DNA of 64,000 nucleotides from Umbilicaria muhlenbergii (GCA_000611775.1 KK106983.1:5337818-5401817), one strand, 5' to 3'; shown: positions 9,898 to 21,625, counted from the first letter of the stretch. Numbers and translations: made by a program. Notes: a model not told the origin generated them from the sequence alone.

Positions 9898-12707
9898 ATG
9901 GAGAGTAGCGGTGACAAGGTCCGGCGTATAGAGGAAGAGTTGAAGGCATTCAATCTTGATGAAGTAGCTAGGGTGTTTGATGCGTGCATCCGACGTTACC
10001 CTGAGTTGCTTCAGAGAGGTTACACTCAAGGAGGTATGAGCATCTCCTCAGCCACTCAGTGTCAAAGATCACAAAGCTAATTGATCAAGATGTTCAAGCG
10101 GCCTCCTACAAGCAGCTAAGCCAGGACGAAGCCGCTACTAGCTTTAGCGGTGTACCTTCGTCGGGTGCTGGAGATGACAACATAGACGATGATATCCAGG
10201 GCGAACACGAGGTGAGCCCAAGCGCACCGGAGGGTAGTGTGGAAGCCCTCGCAGAACAAGGCGCGGTTAAGCGTAAGCGTGAGGGCGATCGTGAGGGTGA
10301 CCGAAAGAAGAAACGGTACCTGAGTGAAAAATACGTCATCGACGACGAGGAGGACGCGGAGGCCGACGGAGGCCAATCAGGGGTTCAGGAGCGGGAGATA
10401 GAGGACAAGGGGCTCTCCATGTAATGAGAGAAGATGCATATGAGCAAGACCCTTACTGGTTCTGACGCCAATTGACGGTATATTAAGAGTACCGTTGAGC
10501 TGCAATCTCAGCTGAGGCTTTGCACCGGCCGCATCGTGGAGGCTGTTGAGATCCAAGCCAGTCTTAGACCCTTGGAAATGATTGCACAGACCACAGATCT
10601 CCTTGACAAAATGGCCGTTGTCATACATTGGGCCACCAGCGGCGAGGGGCATTGAAATGGCAAACCCGTGGTTTCTAGGGCGCTGAGATCATACGCTTCC
10701 TATCTCTTATACGACGCATACTGTGCCTGGAAGGACGGCAAAGACTATGGCGATCTAGACATTGAGATGGCGAATGTCACTGCAACCGCCGAAAACACCC
10801 TGCCACAAAACTGGAGCCGCTCTACCAAAGTCCCTTCAACGGCCGCAGATCAAGGACAATCGAGCTGTACTAAGTCTTACGCGGGTAAATTCATGGCCGG
10901 CTCCTCAACCAACTTAGGCGCTGATGTTTACATCACTACCGACCTCCTTGAGGACCTACGCTCCAGAACCAGCTTAGTGAATTGCTCAGCTCCAATTTTG
11001 GCGCAGCGCATTTCACAGGCGAAACGCTGCTGAGACGTGGACCAGAAATTGGGGCATAGTGTTCACTTGCTTCTCACGGCGTCGAAATGGTTCTCCTTCA
11101 CCCAGTAGGTGTCATTGTCATTACACACTGACGACAGCTGACGTATAGTCTTAATTCCACTCACGAGAGCCTGGACCTCTTCACCGCATGGCTGGAACTG
11201 CTCTCCAAGAGTATACGGGATTCCCGTATACCAGAAATGACGGTGGTCCTAAGTGAGATCATGAAGACTGTAGCTCAGGGCTTCAGTGAATCAGCGCTGA
11301 GTGACCTTCAAAGGCGGCTTCAGGAGGCAGTTGAGAAGGAGATTGGGTTCAAACTTGAAAAGAACCCCCTGTCAAGCGAAGATGAACTAGGTAGAGCTGG
11401 GAGTAGATATGGTCAAGCCGATCACGTGGCAAATGCTGAGTCCACGGAGGAAGGAAATTCCCCAGGCGTTCTCACACTCAGCTCGCCATGTGACAGGGAT
11501 GTCCAGACTGACCGTGGCTCACCCAGTCTGTTTATACCCAATTCACCACCGAGGCCTACACCGCGGAGAGTTTGGGGCAAAGAGGAAAGGATGGAAGGAG
11601 CTTTCATGTTCAAGTACATGCAAATAGTCTGCGACTATGTCAATGAACGGGATCGGTCTGATGTTGCGTTTTGCCAGGACCCAAACGCGTGGGAAGTGGC
11701 GCAGCGAAAGCAGCCTGAACTTGAGCAAGGGCAGGGAGTTCACCTGCCTAAACGCAGCTGCTACCAAACCTTCAACAGCGTCAGCCTTGATTTCAGTCGC
11801 ACCAAGCATTGGTTCTTCCTCATATTGACGAGCGACCATTGGATCTTGTTGTATGCCACACGCGCAAGGCAACATCAGGAAAAGCTCACCCCGAACCTTG
11901 AGCTTTACGACCCCTTGGGTGCTGACAAGGTCAGAAGCTGACATGGAGCCGTAAAACTAACTCTTCTTTGGCTGCAGCCGCTGGCGAAGGGTTCATGGGC
12001 TGTGGACGATGTCGCAGTCGATTACGTCGAGTGCGGAGCGAAACAAGCAGACTCGTGGAGCTGTGGTTTCCACATAGCTCAGTACTGCTGAACCAAGGTT
12101 GTTCCCAACTCTAGCTACCCCGCAGTACCAGACGAACTCAGGGACTTGGTAGTATCCAAGCTTGACGAGGATTCGTTGAACGTTGTTACCCAGTCGAGGT
12201 CCGCTACCAAAGATAGGTCAGAGCACCTTCCACCGAACGTCTCCGACCCAAGTAGTGGAAGCGATGTCGACCCACCGGTTTTTATATCGGCGGAACGCCC
12301 TAGGAAGTCCAGCATCAATGTTTTAAAATGTGTACATTTCGACGAAGACTCAGGCGCTGACAGTTACAATGATTCATGGGCATTAGCCCGAGCTATGGTA
12401 GCCTGAGGGCCACGTACCTACGTTCTCCATACACACCCTATTCACCGAAGGTACGTAACAATGATGCTAAGAGCTATTCCACTACGCAACTATCTGAGCT
12501 TCAGCTTTACAATATTGAAGAGCTGCTTCCCAGGTTTTAGTGCGGCATGGTAGTGTATGGTAGGACTACGATAGCTATCTTGACTGACTCAATAAGACTA
12601 AGCTTGTTCGATGGAATAATCCTGCTCCCACATCGACCTACATCAACGTCCTTCAAATGCTAAACATCCGGCGGTCTGCCAAAGAGGAAGAGGAGGAACA
12701 TGAGTGA
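9898..12707 (+). pseudogene. Ulp1-type (C48) cysteine peptidase gene, broken
   Basis: Best exon reading: 9898-10033, 10090-10420, 10490-11104, 11149-11929, 11978-12397, 12451-12533, with a last exon ending near 12662-12707. The N-terminal part is helical and charged, with a nuclear-signal-like VKRKREGDREGDRKKKR. The C-terminal domain shows the C48 order: His in LTSDHWILLYA, Asp in LELYDPLG, then Gln and Cys in KQADSWSCGFHIAQYC. Ulp1/SENP enzymes process or remove SUMO; fungal genomes also carry many Ulp1-like genes of unknown role, some linked to DNA transposons. In-frame TGA codons lie at 10653 and 12089, and the best frame changes in a patch near 10960-11035, so this copy is probably dead, although all its splice sites look intact. 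I see no transposase or terminal repeats. Confidence 0.6.
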
Positions 12708-12726
12708 AAGATTTAAAAGACTATCT

Positions 12727-13020
12727 ACCTTAATTCACTTTATATATGAATGTTCAGAGTGTTGTTACTTATCTTCGTGAATGCTCAAGTTTTCATTCGT
12801 CTACTTTATAACATACTTTATAACACACCTTCTAGTTGGTGTATTCGAAATAATACTTTTTTGCAATCGTTGTTGTCTTAACTTGAATGGTTCTCGTCCA
12901 CCTTCTACGTTGAGTCCAGAAGGTCTATCTACTTGCTCAACCCTCTTCAGTCTTCTGAACAATCCTTCAATACATCGTGTACGACCATTCTCATATTCTG
13001 GACCTTTAGGCTTGCACATC
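12727..13020. promoter_or_regulatory. Duplicated 5' flank of the F-box-like gene
   Basis: AT-rich, pyrimidine-rich upstream region of the gene starting at 13021. It is duplicated, with divergence, at 9463-9700. It also reads open in the gene's frame back to an ATG at 12781, but that stretch is hydrophobic and atypical, so I treat it as promoter and 5' UTR. Confidence 0.4.
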
Positions 13021-14280
13021 ATGGGAGTTGACTCTCTTCTCGAAGCAGCTGATTTCATTCTCCGGTGCCAGGATGATTTCTGGGCCACCTTGTCCTGTAT
13101 CGGCCCTGCTGCGATCGGCAGAGGTGCAAGCAGTGTCGGGTTGTTCAAGCTCGCTCTGTACGACGTGGAGGAACCACTTGAGCTCAATCTCAAGTTCGGT
13201 GCGCTTGATGTTATCCTGGTTAGCTATGGGGGTGCTTGGCAAGACTGGGAAGATTACCTTCAACCTCTCGCACTCGCTCAGCAAGGCCGGATGAGTTCAG
13301 AAAATCCATCGGCGGAGTATGTGAAGTTGGTCAACAAGCTTGCGAGGATTCGGATGGCCAAGGCAGTCAAAGAAGCTGAAATAAAGAAGGACCGAGAGAA
13401 AGAGATTGCTCGCCGTGAGCTCCAAGCCAAACTCGCCGCCATTAAGGTTACATTTCCACTGTTTGATCTACGCTTCCCGCCAGAGCTGCGTGAGCAAGTC
13501 CTCTACTTCTCTATGGAGATCCCCAGCTTCGCCGAGCCATACGTGTACCGACAGTTGGACGTTCCATCAACTCATCCTCAGAAGCTCGCAGTGCAGCTTG
13601 GGAATCGGCAACTTAGAGATGAGGCCGCGCATGTGTTGTTTCGGAGCACCACATTCTCGTTCTCCTGTGGCCGTACTATGAGACAGTTCTTCCAGAACAC
13701 AAGCCCCAAGAGTTACAATCTCATTCGAAAAATCAGCCTGTCCCTTGGTCACGCCGATTACCTACGCCTGTTCGGAGTATCTCAGCTCCTCGACACAGCA
13801 CCCGAACCGTGGGACGAGGAACATAATTACAGCGGCGCGCTTCAAATCCTTAAGAACCTCGATCTCGAACAGCTGATTATTCACTTGCCTCCTCGTTGGA
13901 GTATACCTGACTCGACTTGGATACACAGTTGCCACTTCGTGGCTTGCAAATGGATAATCAAAGCTGCGAAGGAGGCTTTTCCAACAACCTCTCAGCGAAC
14001 CACCGCCGGCAGCGCCAGCTCTCCCCACGCTACTTCCTCGCACGGCGGCACCTACAGCGATCAATCATTGAAGATAGCGACTTTGGACACCGTACAGCTG
14101 CAGGAACAGTTCGAGGAGTTGAGCAATCTGGTTTCAGAGGTCGATACCCCATCGTACGAGGAGCTTTCAAATGGAACTATCAAGAGGTAAGACACCTTAC
14201 TTAGAAAATATGCATATGTACTAACACTATTCAGTCCCCCGATATGTCGCTGCCCTGTGCCATGCTCGCACTTCTTCTAG
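13021..14280 (+). CDS. F-box-like family protein with C-terminal PPxCxCx3C tail
   Basis: Two exons, 13021-14186 and 14235-14280 (403 aa), joined in phase 2. N-terminal about 110 residues: MGVDSLLEAADFILRCQDDF and a predicted beta/helix region. Then a basic coiled-coil segment (EAEIKKDREKEIARRELQAK), the F-box-like module FDLRFPPELREQVLYFSM, and VQLGNRQLRDEAAHVLFRST. A leucine-rich region follows, with CHFVACKWIIKAAKEAF, and the separate last exon encodes SPPICRCPVPCSHFF. The same tail occurs in the relic at 14995-15538 and the gene at 61750-63065. Start chosen at 13021 because upstream sequence looks non-coding. Function unknown. Confidence 0.68.
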
Positions 14281-14994
14281 GTAGTCTGACTAGTGAGAAA
14301 GGAATTAGGGGAGAAGCCTTGAGAATGATGGAAGTTGCGCTTGCCAATGGGTGTTGAGAATCTTGATTTGGAGCGCCTGTTAGAGAATTGATACGGGAGA
14401 GAAAGACAGACAGAACAGATTTCATGAGCTACTCGTCCCCTACGATTGATTCTGATCACTTCATGCACAGCGTTCTGTCGAATCAGTTAGATATCTTGTT
14501 CTACATGATGCAAACTCTTCAGCAGTTGAGGACTGGCTAATGGAAGCAATTCGCGGCACGATTTCTATGATCTCTACGTCAGAATCTCGGGCACGTAGGC
14601 TGCCGATCCGTACAGTAAAGCTTTACGAGATGACCGGGGCAATTGGGCAGGGCATGAAGCAGAAACAGTGTTCGCTATCATTGATGTTGACATGTGAATA
14701 GCTCGTTAACGTCAAGAGCATCGATTCATACCCTTCAACGTCGTGAAAGAGGCTGGCTACTATGGGAGACAGACAACTGGAGATTGACTACAACAAATAG
14801 GTTTCTATCACAGTAAGTAATCAGTGTTATTCCACTGGACTTGATGTTGAAATTCACAAAGGTTTCATCGAGTTTTGATTCGAGAACATACTACAAATAC
14901 TCCAACTTAAGTCTTTGATTTCACTGAGTACATACATCGAGACGCCTTCCTCTGCAACGCTTCTCTTGGCTTCATCATTTGTCGCCACACTAGT
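14281..14994. other. Intergenic within the accessory island
   Basis: About 0.7 kb with no supported gene; possibly the unrecognisable 5' remains of the decayed copy that follows. Confidence 0.4.
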
Positions 14995-15538
14995 AGTATC
15001 ACTTGGCTTTCAAAAGCATTTCTTTAAATTCTTTGGAGCTTATGAGCAGCTCGCGGCCAGACAACACCCATAGGACAACTACGGCAACGAACTTCGGATT
15101 CTGCTGGGTGTGCATTTGAAGGAGCTCAAGATCTGCCTTCCGCTTCCCCGGCGCCTCATGACTACGGGTGGGAGCATGGCTGCCACTATAGGCTTTGCCA
15201 GTGGATCCTCAAGGCCGCAAAACAGGCTACTGCAGTCAAGACTTCTGCTGAATCTGCCGGAAGCGGTTCCACCACCACTGATCTGGCCACGGACGACGCT
15301 TCCACTCCTGGCTACATCAAGCTCACATGGGATGGTGCGCGCCTGAGTGCTGAGCAGCGGGAGGGCTTGGAAGCCCTTATGTTGATGACAACTGTCCCGG
15401 ATTATGAGGCTCTTGCAGGTGGTAACGAGATGTAAGGTCTATGCAATCGATCAGCTGTAGCCCAGACTAATTTCTATCAGACCACCCTTTTGCAACTGTC
15501 CTGAGGAGTGCGGACGTTTTGTTGTGGACATACCTTAA
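14995..15538 (+). pseudogene. Decayed paralog of the F-box-like PPxCxCx3C gene
   Basis: Encodes only the C-terminal part of the family: SLGFQKHFFKFFGAYEQLA, then DNYGNELRILLGVHLKELKI, then WEHGCHYRLCQWILKAAKQA, then the last exon 15481-15538 with IPPFCNCPEECGRFVVDIP. An in-frame TAG lies just before the DNYGN segment, and a one-base frame change sits between KICLPLP and APHDYG. The intron 15432-15480 keeps the same position and phase 2 as in the intact paralog. The N-terminal half is absent or unrecognisable. Confidence 0.62.
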
Positions 15539-16024
15539 ACCGCCATCGGTTTACCTCAAAGCAATAGTCTGGAGTTCCCAAATTCCCTGACTGAAACCAT
15601 CGCCATACACGACAGCATTTCATCGGGACCGCTTTTTCCGTTCCGGGTTTCGGTTTTCACGGAGAAAGCGTTGCTTATGGAGGTGGTTGCTGCGAAGAGG
15701 TTTCATTGTTGACTTATCTTAGACCAGGTCATCTTGAGTAGAGTGCTACCTCAATACAAGCATCACCTCCTACTCTATTCATCCATTGCGTGACTCTAAT
15801 AGTGAAGTGGTGCTGGTGTGCGTAGCTCAAAGCAATGGGGATGGCCGTAACGTGAGTAACAGCTTACAACACATTTAGTTGGACGTGGCATTTGGGCTTG
15901 GCGAGTATGACGACTGAATCGATGAGAATTTTCCGAATATCCATGAACCATGCAGTAGCCAATTGACAAAGACACGAGTAGATCATTTCTCATCCGGGGT
16001 ATATTTCGTAAAAGACTATCACAT
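15539..16024. other. Intergenic, convergent
   Basis: No supported gene; 3' regions of the relic on the left and of the gene on the right. Confidence 0.45.
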
Positions 16025-17657
16025 CTATCCAATCTTCTTCTCCAATCTCTTCAAGAATCGATTGACACCCTTCTCCGCCCTATCAACCTTTTCTTCAATC
16101 TTTCCCGGCTGCTGTCCAGGACCAGCAGACGACTTCTTGCGGTGACCACCATGACTTTTCGCCTCTTCTTCAGTCGGCCTATATACTTGACTGTGGATAT
16201 CGTTGGGATCGCCGTGCGAGTGATGGCCGTGGTGATGATGTTGTGGCTGGCCATACTGGTAATTTGAATAGCCACCGACAGGAGGCTCCTGCGATGCGGG
16301 ACGAGACTGAAGATAATCGGCATATTGCGGTTGCAGATGCTGCAATGGCTGCTTCGAATGGTCTATGTAAGAATTCCCGATGACCTCGGTTGCAGGGGAC
16401 TCCATTGGAGTTGCGCCTCCGCCATAGAGATGTGGGCTGGAATTTTGAGGTGGTGGGGCAAATGATGGCGTGTGCTGCTGCGGATACGGACTGGTCTTGA
16501 CCATAGCAGTTTGCGGTGGTGGGGGAGGATACGATGAGACGCTTGATGTGCGTTGGCCCTGGGCGAAGGGTGATGGCGAGTTTGGAAAGGTAGTGGATGA
16601 TGAAACAGAGACTCGAGATGAAGCTTGCTGAGGTGGCCCTGGATATGCTTGTGGCGCATGCAGCTGAGGGGCTTGCGAGGTAAAGACACTCTGATGCTGC
16701 GAAGTTGGGGGAGCATACGCATTGACGTGATCACTGTATGCAGCCGCAGCCAGACCTGTGCCTAATTCTGACTCTGGAGGAGGAGGTGTCTTCTCACGAT
16801 GCTTGATAGGCTCTGGAGCAGGAGGTGCGGCCGGATTGTATGCCAACGGAGCGTAAGCCTCAGGGGACTTCGCTGCAGTTGTTGTCTCTTTTTGCTCCTC
16901 GTGTTGTGGTTGCTTACCAGACACTGTTGCTGGGATTGATAGTTCAGTCAATGCAGTCCTCGAATTGCGGGTTTGGCCATTATGATACGCCGGATCCGTA
17001 AAGGCTATGTTCTCAAGCTGTTGTACTACAGGGCTCATCACTGCCTCATGTGCAGCTGGCGCTGGAGGCGCATCAAGGATCCTCAGCTGCTCCTGGCGTA
17101 GTATCTTACCAATTGCGTCAATGAACGAACGGGCGTCGTCCACTTTCCAGAAGTAGATATCGATAGTATGAAGTCTGAATTGAAATTTCCCTTCATCGCG
17201 AGGATCTGTACTGGGGAGCCGCCAATGACGCTCCTCAACTTGAGGGGTCGGTGAAGTTGTTCGCGCTGTGGTATGTGGCCCATCGACAGTCACCGTGCAG
17301 AGAGTCGGGTGTTTATGGGACATGGTGACCTGGACTTGATCGAGATCTTGACTGGCATCAGTACTGACCTGGCGAGTGTTGGTGGGCTTGAGAGCAACTC
17401 ACATCCCGTGAAGGCATCCTGTTCCGGCTTGCCCGCATTATTTGCTATCTCAAGTCTTCCTCTATTAAGGCTGGTGTCCCGATACAGGTAAACATATGAT
17501 GCCTTGTCGAATCTGTGATGCAGCGGCCTTGGCGTTGGCTCGCTGAAATAGTAGTGGATATCTGCGTAGCTGCGAACGATTAGCAAGCACGGGACCATTC
17601 TACAATCCAGAGAACTCACTAGGTCAACAGGCGCTCTTCGCCCGCGCTACTGGACAT
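16025..17657 (-). CDS. Conserved fungal protein with N-terminal beta domain and Pro/Gln-rich middle
   Basis: Three exons, 17620-17657, 17403-17569 and 16025-17346 (508 aa). The start MSSSAGEERLLTYYADIHYY continues with PTPRPLHHRFDKASYVYLYR and RLEIANNAGKPEQDAFTGYL, then HPTLCTVTVDG, RHWRLPSTDP and FRLHTIDIYFWKVDDARSFI. This forms a compact, strand-rich N-terminal region of about 150 residues that I believe is widely conserved in Pezizomycotina but cannot name. The middle is low complexity (Pro, Gln, Ser, Tyr) with a His run (HHHHGHHSHG), and a basic amphipathic helix ends the protein (VDRAEKGVNRFLKRLEKKIG). No catalytic motif is visible. The 38-nt first exon is easily missed. It may be an adaptor or phase-separating protein; that is speculation. 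Confidence 0.72.
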
Positions 17658-18433
17658 CTTGATGCTTGTCCCAGGGAGATCAAGTCGTCTTTACTCAGAT
17701 GGTCTACACCACATGTAGTAAGCCGGCACTCCACGCGCACTTGGATGAAGACTCCAAATGCCCTGAATGATGGGAGGTTGCAGGTCGAGGGGCGCCAATT
17801 CGCTCTCGTCATACCACCATCAGCCGGGCGGCAACTGATGTTACAGGTGTTTTCAGCTTGCAGGTCAGATACTCAGAACTGATTCATTCCTTTATTGCAT
17901 AGAGTTATGACACCAGTAAGTATTAGTATTCCCCCGTATCTATCACCTGCGAGCAATCAATCCAACCCAAGGAACGATACAAGTAGCAATAGGAACATGT
18001 AGATGGTCCGGGGAAAGCGATACGTCACACTGGATTCGGCATCGCGCCAGGTTGGCCCAAGCTCAATGTTGTCCGCCGCCGTCTCTCAGGAAAGGGGCTG
18101 ACAGTTCTACCAGAGACTGCGACGACCACCTCACCTCCCACTTAAGAAAGCGTGTACGCCACAGTAACGGGGTGTGCATCTGGTCTTGTTTCAGATTGCA
18201 TTGACTGTTCCAATGATGCGTGCGATTCATCAGTGAACGCTGTTTGCCATCCTCGTTTGTGTGAGTAGCCCCCCGCTGTCGAACGCGACTTGATCAACGC
18301 GTTCCGCCATCTCGGTTTCATGCGTGCCTTTGCAGCTTACACAGACCACCCCCCTTGACCCTTCAGTCACCTTCCTCTGCTTGAGGCGGGCCAATTGGTC
18401 TCTGCATGCTGACATCGACCTCATCGTGCAGTC
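17658..18433. other. Shared upstream region of two divergent genes
   Basis: About 0.78 kb between start codons of the 17657 (minus) and 18434 (plus) genes; pyrimidine-rich just before 18434. No gene or clear operator seen. Confidence 0.5.
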
Positions 18434-20170
18434 ATGTCCGACAACCGGTCAAGCAGTGGAGTCCGCAATCTGCGGGCCATGTTTGAGGCCAACACCGACT
18501 CCACCTCCCCACCTTCACGTGGACGCTCCCCAGCCGGTTCTGACACATCAAGGCCTCGATCAAAGGTCAGATCGAGTTTCATCTCGGTTGAGCCGAGTGG
18601 CCAGCACGGGCCCCAGCTTGGCCTAAGGAAGGCAAGCAGTAACGGTAACAGCCTGTTCGATATTGACGGGACGCACGAATCGAAGACCACTCCTATCAAA
18701 TCCCCAGCAAAGATCTCCCCGGCAAGGATGGCTGAACCTGTTAAGAGCAATGGCAATGGCATAGTAGAGACAGCACATTCGCCGGTCAATGGAGAGATGC
18801 ACTCAGTTCCCATTCAACCAAAAGGGCCAAACGGTATTTTACCTACAGAATCGACTACCCAGACGCAAGAGACGTCACCCACAAATCCAGACAAGCCGAT
18901 ATCGAGTGCTGAAGATGAGACTGCAAGCTTGAAACCGGCCGACCCGAAAGACGCGAGTGCAGTATCCGGTGGATCTGCCCTCTCTCCAGCGACCGAAGAC
19001 CTTGGACAGCTCCTTAAAGGATCTCCATTTCAACCCGAGTCGCAGGAGAGTCCTACTACGTCCGCACCAGAGCACTCATCTACATCGGAACAGCCTGCTT
19101 CACCTTTGAAAGCTAAGGCACAAGCAACTCCAACTAAACAGAATGGTAAATCCAGAGAAGTTAGCTCTGCCAAACCGGCTTCGAAAGCGACAGCAAAAGC
19201 GGCCGGATCGCGTCCCTCGACCATATCAACGAGCAAGGATGCCACGTCTGCCTCGGCTGCCTCCAAGCCGACATCAGCCGGCAAATCGGTCACGACACCC
19301 AAGACCCCTCATACCCCCAAGACTCCCAACACACCTGACAGGAAGCCCTCTTCGACCACTCAATCCCCGAAACAAACTACTCGATCACCGAGACTACCTG
19401 TATCATCCAGAAGTCCTCTCAAGGAGTCGTCAAAAGATTCCCAGAAAGAGAAACCTAGCCGATCCCCAATTATCACCAAACCAGCTACGGCTGCAGCCCC
19501 GAAGCCAAGACAAACATCCGCCTCTGTGAACGCAAACGCTAACAAGAGGACTACACCGATCTCTCCGCTATCAAAACCTAAACCCCGGTCCCCCACTCGA
19601 CCGGTTCGCCTTCCTGCTTCCGCGACTGCACCAACTGCCGCCTCTGCAGCCAGAGTTGCAGGCGGGCAATCTTCAAGATCCCCGAGTCGAGCGAGCATCA
19701 GTAGCAACCTCGGCCGTAAGCCGTCTACGCTGAATAGGGATCGGACGGTAGCAGGCTCTCGAGGTGTACCTCCAGGTGCGTCCACGAATATGGCGAGGAA
19801 AGTTTCGCGCCCTTCTCTGCCTGCGCCGTCCAATGCAGCCGACAAACCAAAGAGCCGCACTAGTACCGGGGCCCCGAAAGCTGCGGACGAGGGTTTCCTG
19901 GCCCGGATGATGCGCCCCACTGCTAGCTCAGCGAGTAAAACCCACGAGAAGGTGGAGGTGAGGACACCACCTAAGAAGCAGCATCTTCCTCTGAGACCAA
20001 AGAGAAAGAGCGCAGTGAACGAGGAGGAGAAGGCCAAGACCCCAGAGCAGCCTGTTGAAGAGCCCAAGCCCCCGGCGGAGGAGCAAGAGAATGTGTCTAC
20101 TGTTGGAAATGAGGAAGGATCTGCAGAGGGATCTGCCAATGGGGTTTCCGCAGCCGTCCCTGTGGAGTAA
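18434..20170 (+). CDS. Disordered Ser/Pro/Lys-rich conserved fungal protein
   Basis: Single exon, 578 aa. Begins MSDNRSSSGVRNLRAMFEAN, followed by RGRSPAGSDTSRPRSKVRSS, a short N-terminal block that looks conserved. Most of the protein is low complexity: many SP/TP sites, a KTPHTPKTPNTPDRKP segment, and repeated SRSP motifs. A second compact block, GFLARMMRPTASSASKTHEK VE (split for length), comes near residue 490, followed by a basic cluster (LPLRPKRKSAVNEEEKAK) and an acidic Glu-rich tail. Such proteins are typical targets of proline-directed kinases and may bind microtubules or chromatin, but I see no domain that proves either. The start is supported by the conserved N-terminus. Confidence 0.75.
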   Translation: MSDNRSSSGVRNLRAMFEANTDSTSPPSRGRSPAGSDTSRPRSKVRSSFISVEPSGQHGPQLGLRKASSNGNSLFDIDGTHESKTTPIKSPAKISPARMAEPVKSNGNGIVETAHSPVNGEMHSVPIQPKGPNGILPTESTTQTQETSPTNPDKPISSAEDETASLKPADPKDASAVSGGSALSPATEDLGQLLKGSPFQPESQESPTTSAPEHSSTSEQPASPLKAKAQATPTKQNGKSREVSSAKPASKATAKAAGSRPSTISTSKDATSASAASKPTSAGKSVTTPKTPHTPKTPNTPDRKPSSTTQSPKQTTRSPRLPVSSRSPLKESSKDSQKEKPSRSPIITKPATAAAPKPRQTSASVNANANKRTTPISPLSKPKPRSPTRPVRLPASATAPTAASAARVAGGQSSRSPSRASISSNLGRKPSTLNRDRTVAGSRGVPPGASTNMARKVSRPSLPAPSNAADKPKSRTSTGAPKAADEGFLARMMRPTASSASKTHEKVEVRTPPKKQHLPLRPKRKSAVNEEEKAKTPEQPVEEPKPPAEEQENVSTVGNEEGSAEGSANGVSAAVPVE

Positions 20171-20618
20171 TTTTTAGTTGGCATGGGGATCAACAGCGGC
20201 ATGCGTACACTATCGCGGCTTGTGGCATTCCTGTAATGGCTCGTGAAGCATTCTAGCGTTTCCATTTTCCGGCAAAAATATCCTTGCGCCGCGACGAGGC
20301 CACTGGTTTCGTGGAGGCGTCGTGCACTTTGTAAAGTAGCGAATTTGTGGACAATACACTCTATCGAAATCTCTCCGATTTCGATGTGCGATCAAATGTT
20401 CCCACTGTAGCCACAACCAGTCTCTAGCGTTCTCACCACGGGTGGTCAATTGTACCCACCACGTCACTTGCCTTCTCACCATGCTCGATGGATTGTAGCC
20501 ACCATGCGATACAGATACACATCTCCGACTCCATGCAATGCAGTGCCCGCCATATACAGTGCCCCTTTATATGAGCAACCACCACCTCTTTATCGCCACC
20601 CTTCCTTCCACATCAAGC
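20171..20618. other. Intergenic, convergent 3' ends
   Basis: Between the stops of the disordered-protein gene and the uS8m gene. Nothing recognised. Confidence 0.5.
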
Positions 20619-21122
20619 CTAAAAAACCCTACACAACAACATCCCCCCCGTGTTCCTCTCCAAGCACTCCCTCACCTCCAGCACCCCCCGATCCGTACTA
20701 ACAAAAACACACTCCCCCACCCCCCTCATCCCCCCCACATACCCCACCTTTCCCCCCGCCACCACCCCGCGCAACTCCTCCACCCCCATCCATATGCGCC
20801 TTGTCGGTTTACTGATCATCTCCATGCGCCTGAGCACCGGCTCGTTGTCCCAGTATTTCAACCCCAGCCATAGTCGTCTTGTGGAGACGTTCGCGCGCGT
20901 TACGGGCTCGAGGTGGGCGCTGTTGCTCGGGAGGTTTAAGATGAGTGAGGGCGGGGGGGGTGAGGGGCCGCCGCGGGTTATGGTTGAGAGGAGACCGCTG
21001 CGCTGGAGGGATAGGGAGAGGGAGAGGTGCAGGGAGGTGGAGGGGATGGAGGTTAGGCCGAGGCGGGCGCGGGAGGCATTGGTGAGGTGCGAGCAGACGT
21101 TTGAGAGGTGCACGAGGGACAT
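20619..21122 (-). CDS. mrps8: Mitochondrial small-subunit ribosomal protein uS8m
   Basis: Single exon, 167 aa. The start MSLVHLSNVCSHLTNASRAR, LSLQRSGLLSTITRG, RRLWLGLKYWDNEPVLRRM, MISKPTRRIWMGVEEL and the C-terminal VSTDRGVLEVRECLERNTGG MLLCRV (split for length) match the uS8 fold of fungal mitoribosomes. uS8 binds the central domain of small-subunit rRNA early in assembly. Codon use flips from C-ending codons to G-ending codons near 20850. There is no long presequence; the first residues may serve for import, as in other fungal uS8m. Confidence 0.93.
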   Translation of the reverse strand: MSLVHLSNVCSHLTNASRARLGLTSIPSTSLHLSLSLSLQRSGLLSTITRGGPSPPPPSLILNLPSNSAHLEPVTRANVSTRRLWLGLKYWDNEPVLRRMEMISKPTRRIWMGVEELRGVVAGGKVGYVGGMRGVGECVFVSTDRGVLEVRECLERNTGGMLLCRVF

Positions 21123-21625
21123 GGTGAGGAAAGCGGGATATGGAGGTTGTAGGTGGTGGGCGAGCCCAGAGGGCGCAGGGACAGTTGGATTGCCCTAGAA
21201 GTGGTGTGATTATTCGCGTGATGGAGGAGGCGGGCGCCTGTGAAGTCGGTTAGCTGTGCTGAGAGTGGGGTTAGCGGGAGAAGGTTCTTCTCACGATTGA
21301 GTCGGGAGAGTAGAGGGGTGTTGTGGTAGAGAGAGCGCGGTATGCTGAGGTTTGGTGCGAGTACACTGGTTGCAACTCCAAAATTATGGATTCGAAGACG
21401 GAAACTTCCGCATGGCTTCTCAGCCCTACCACTCGGGCTTCGCCAATAACATCATGATTATCCGAGCTCTTCATTTACTCAAATTTGCTTTCACTGCCAA
21501 CATCAAATGAAAGTGAAGATGAGTTTGATATATTCGATGAAAGAATGCCTAGATCCAAAACTCTTGTACACGGCCGAATCCTCACCCTCCAGCATAATAT
21601 TGCCTCCCAAAGCACCACAAACATC
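21123..21625. other. Intergenic between tandem minus-strand genes
   Basis: Promoter of uS8m and 3' region of the coiled-coil gene. No supported gene. Confidence 0.5.

Noticed and set aside
12781-13020. N-terminal extension of the F-box-like gene back to ATG 12781
   Set aside because: The stretch matches a duplicated non-coding flank at 9463-9700 where the frame is not kept, so it is more likely promoter and 5' UTR.
20650-21198. 182-codon plus-strand frame over uS8m
   Set aside because: Antisense shadow of a clearly conserved ribosomal protein gene.
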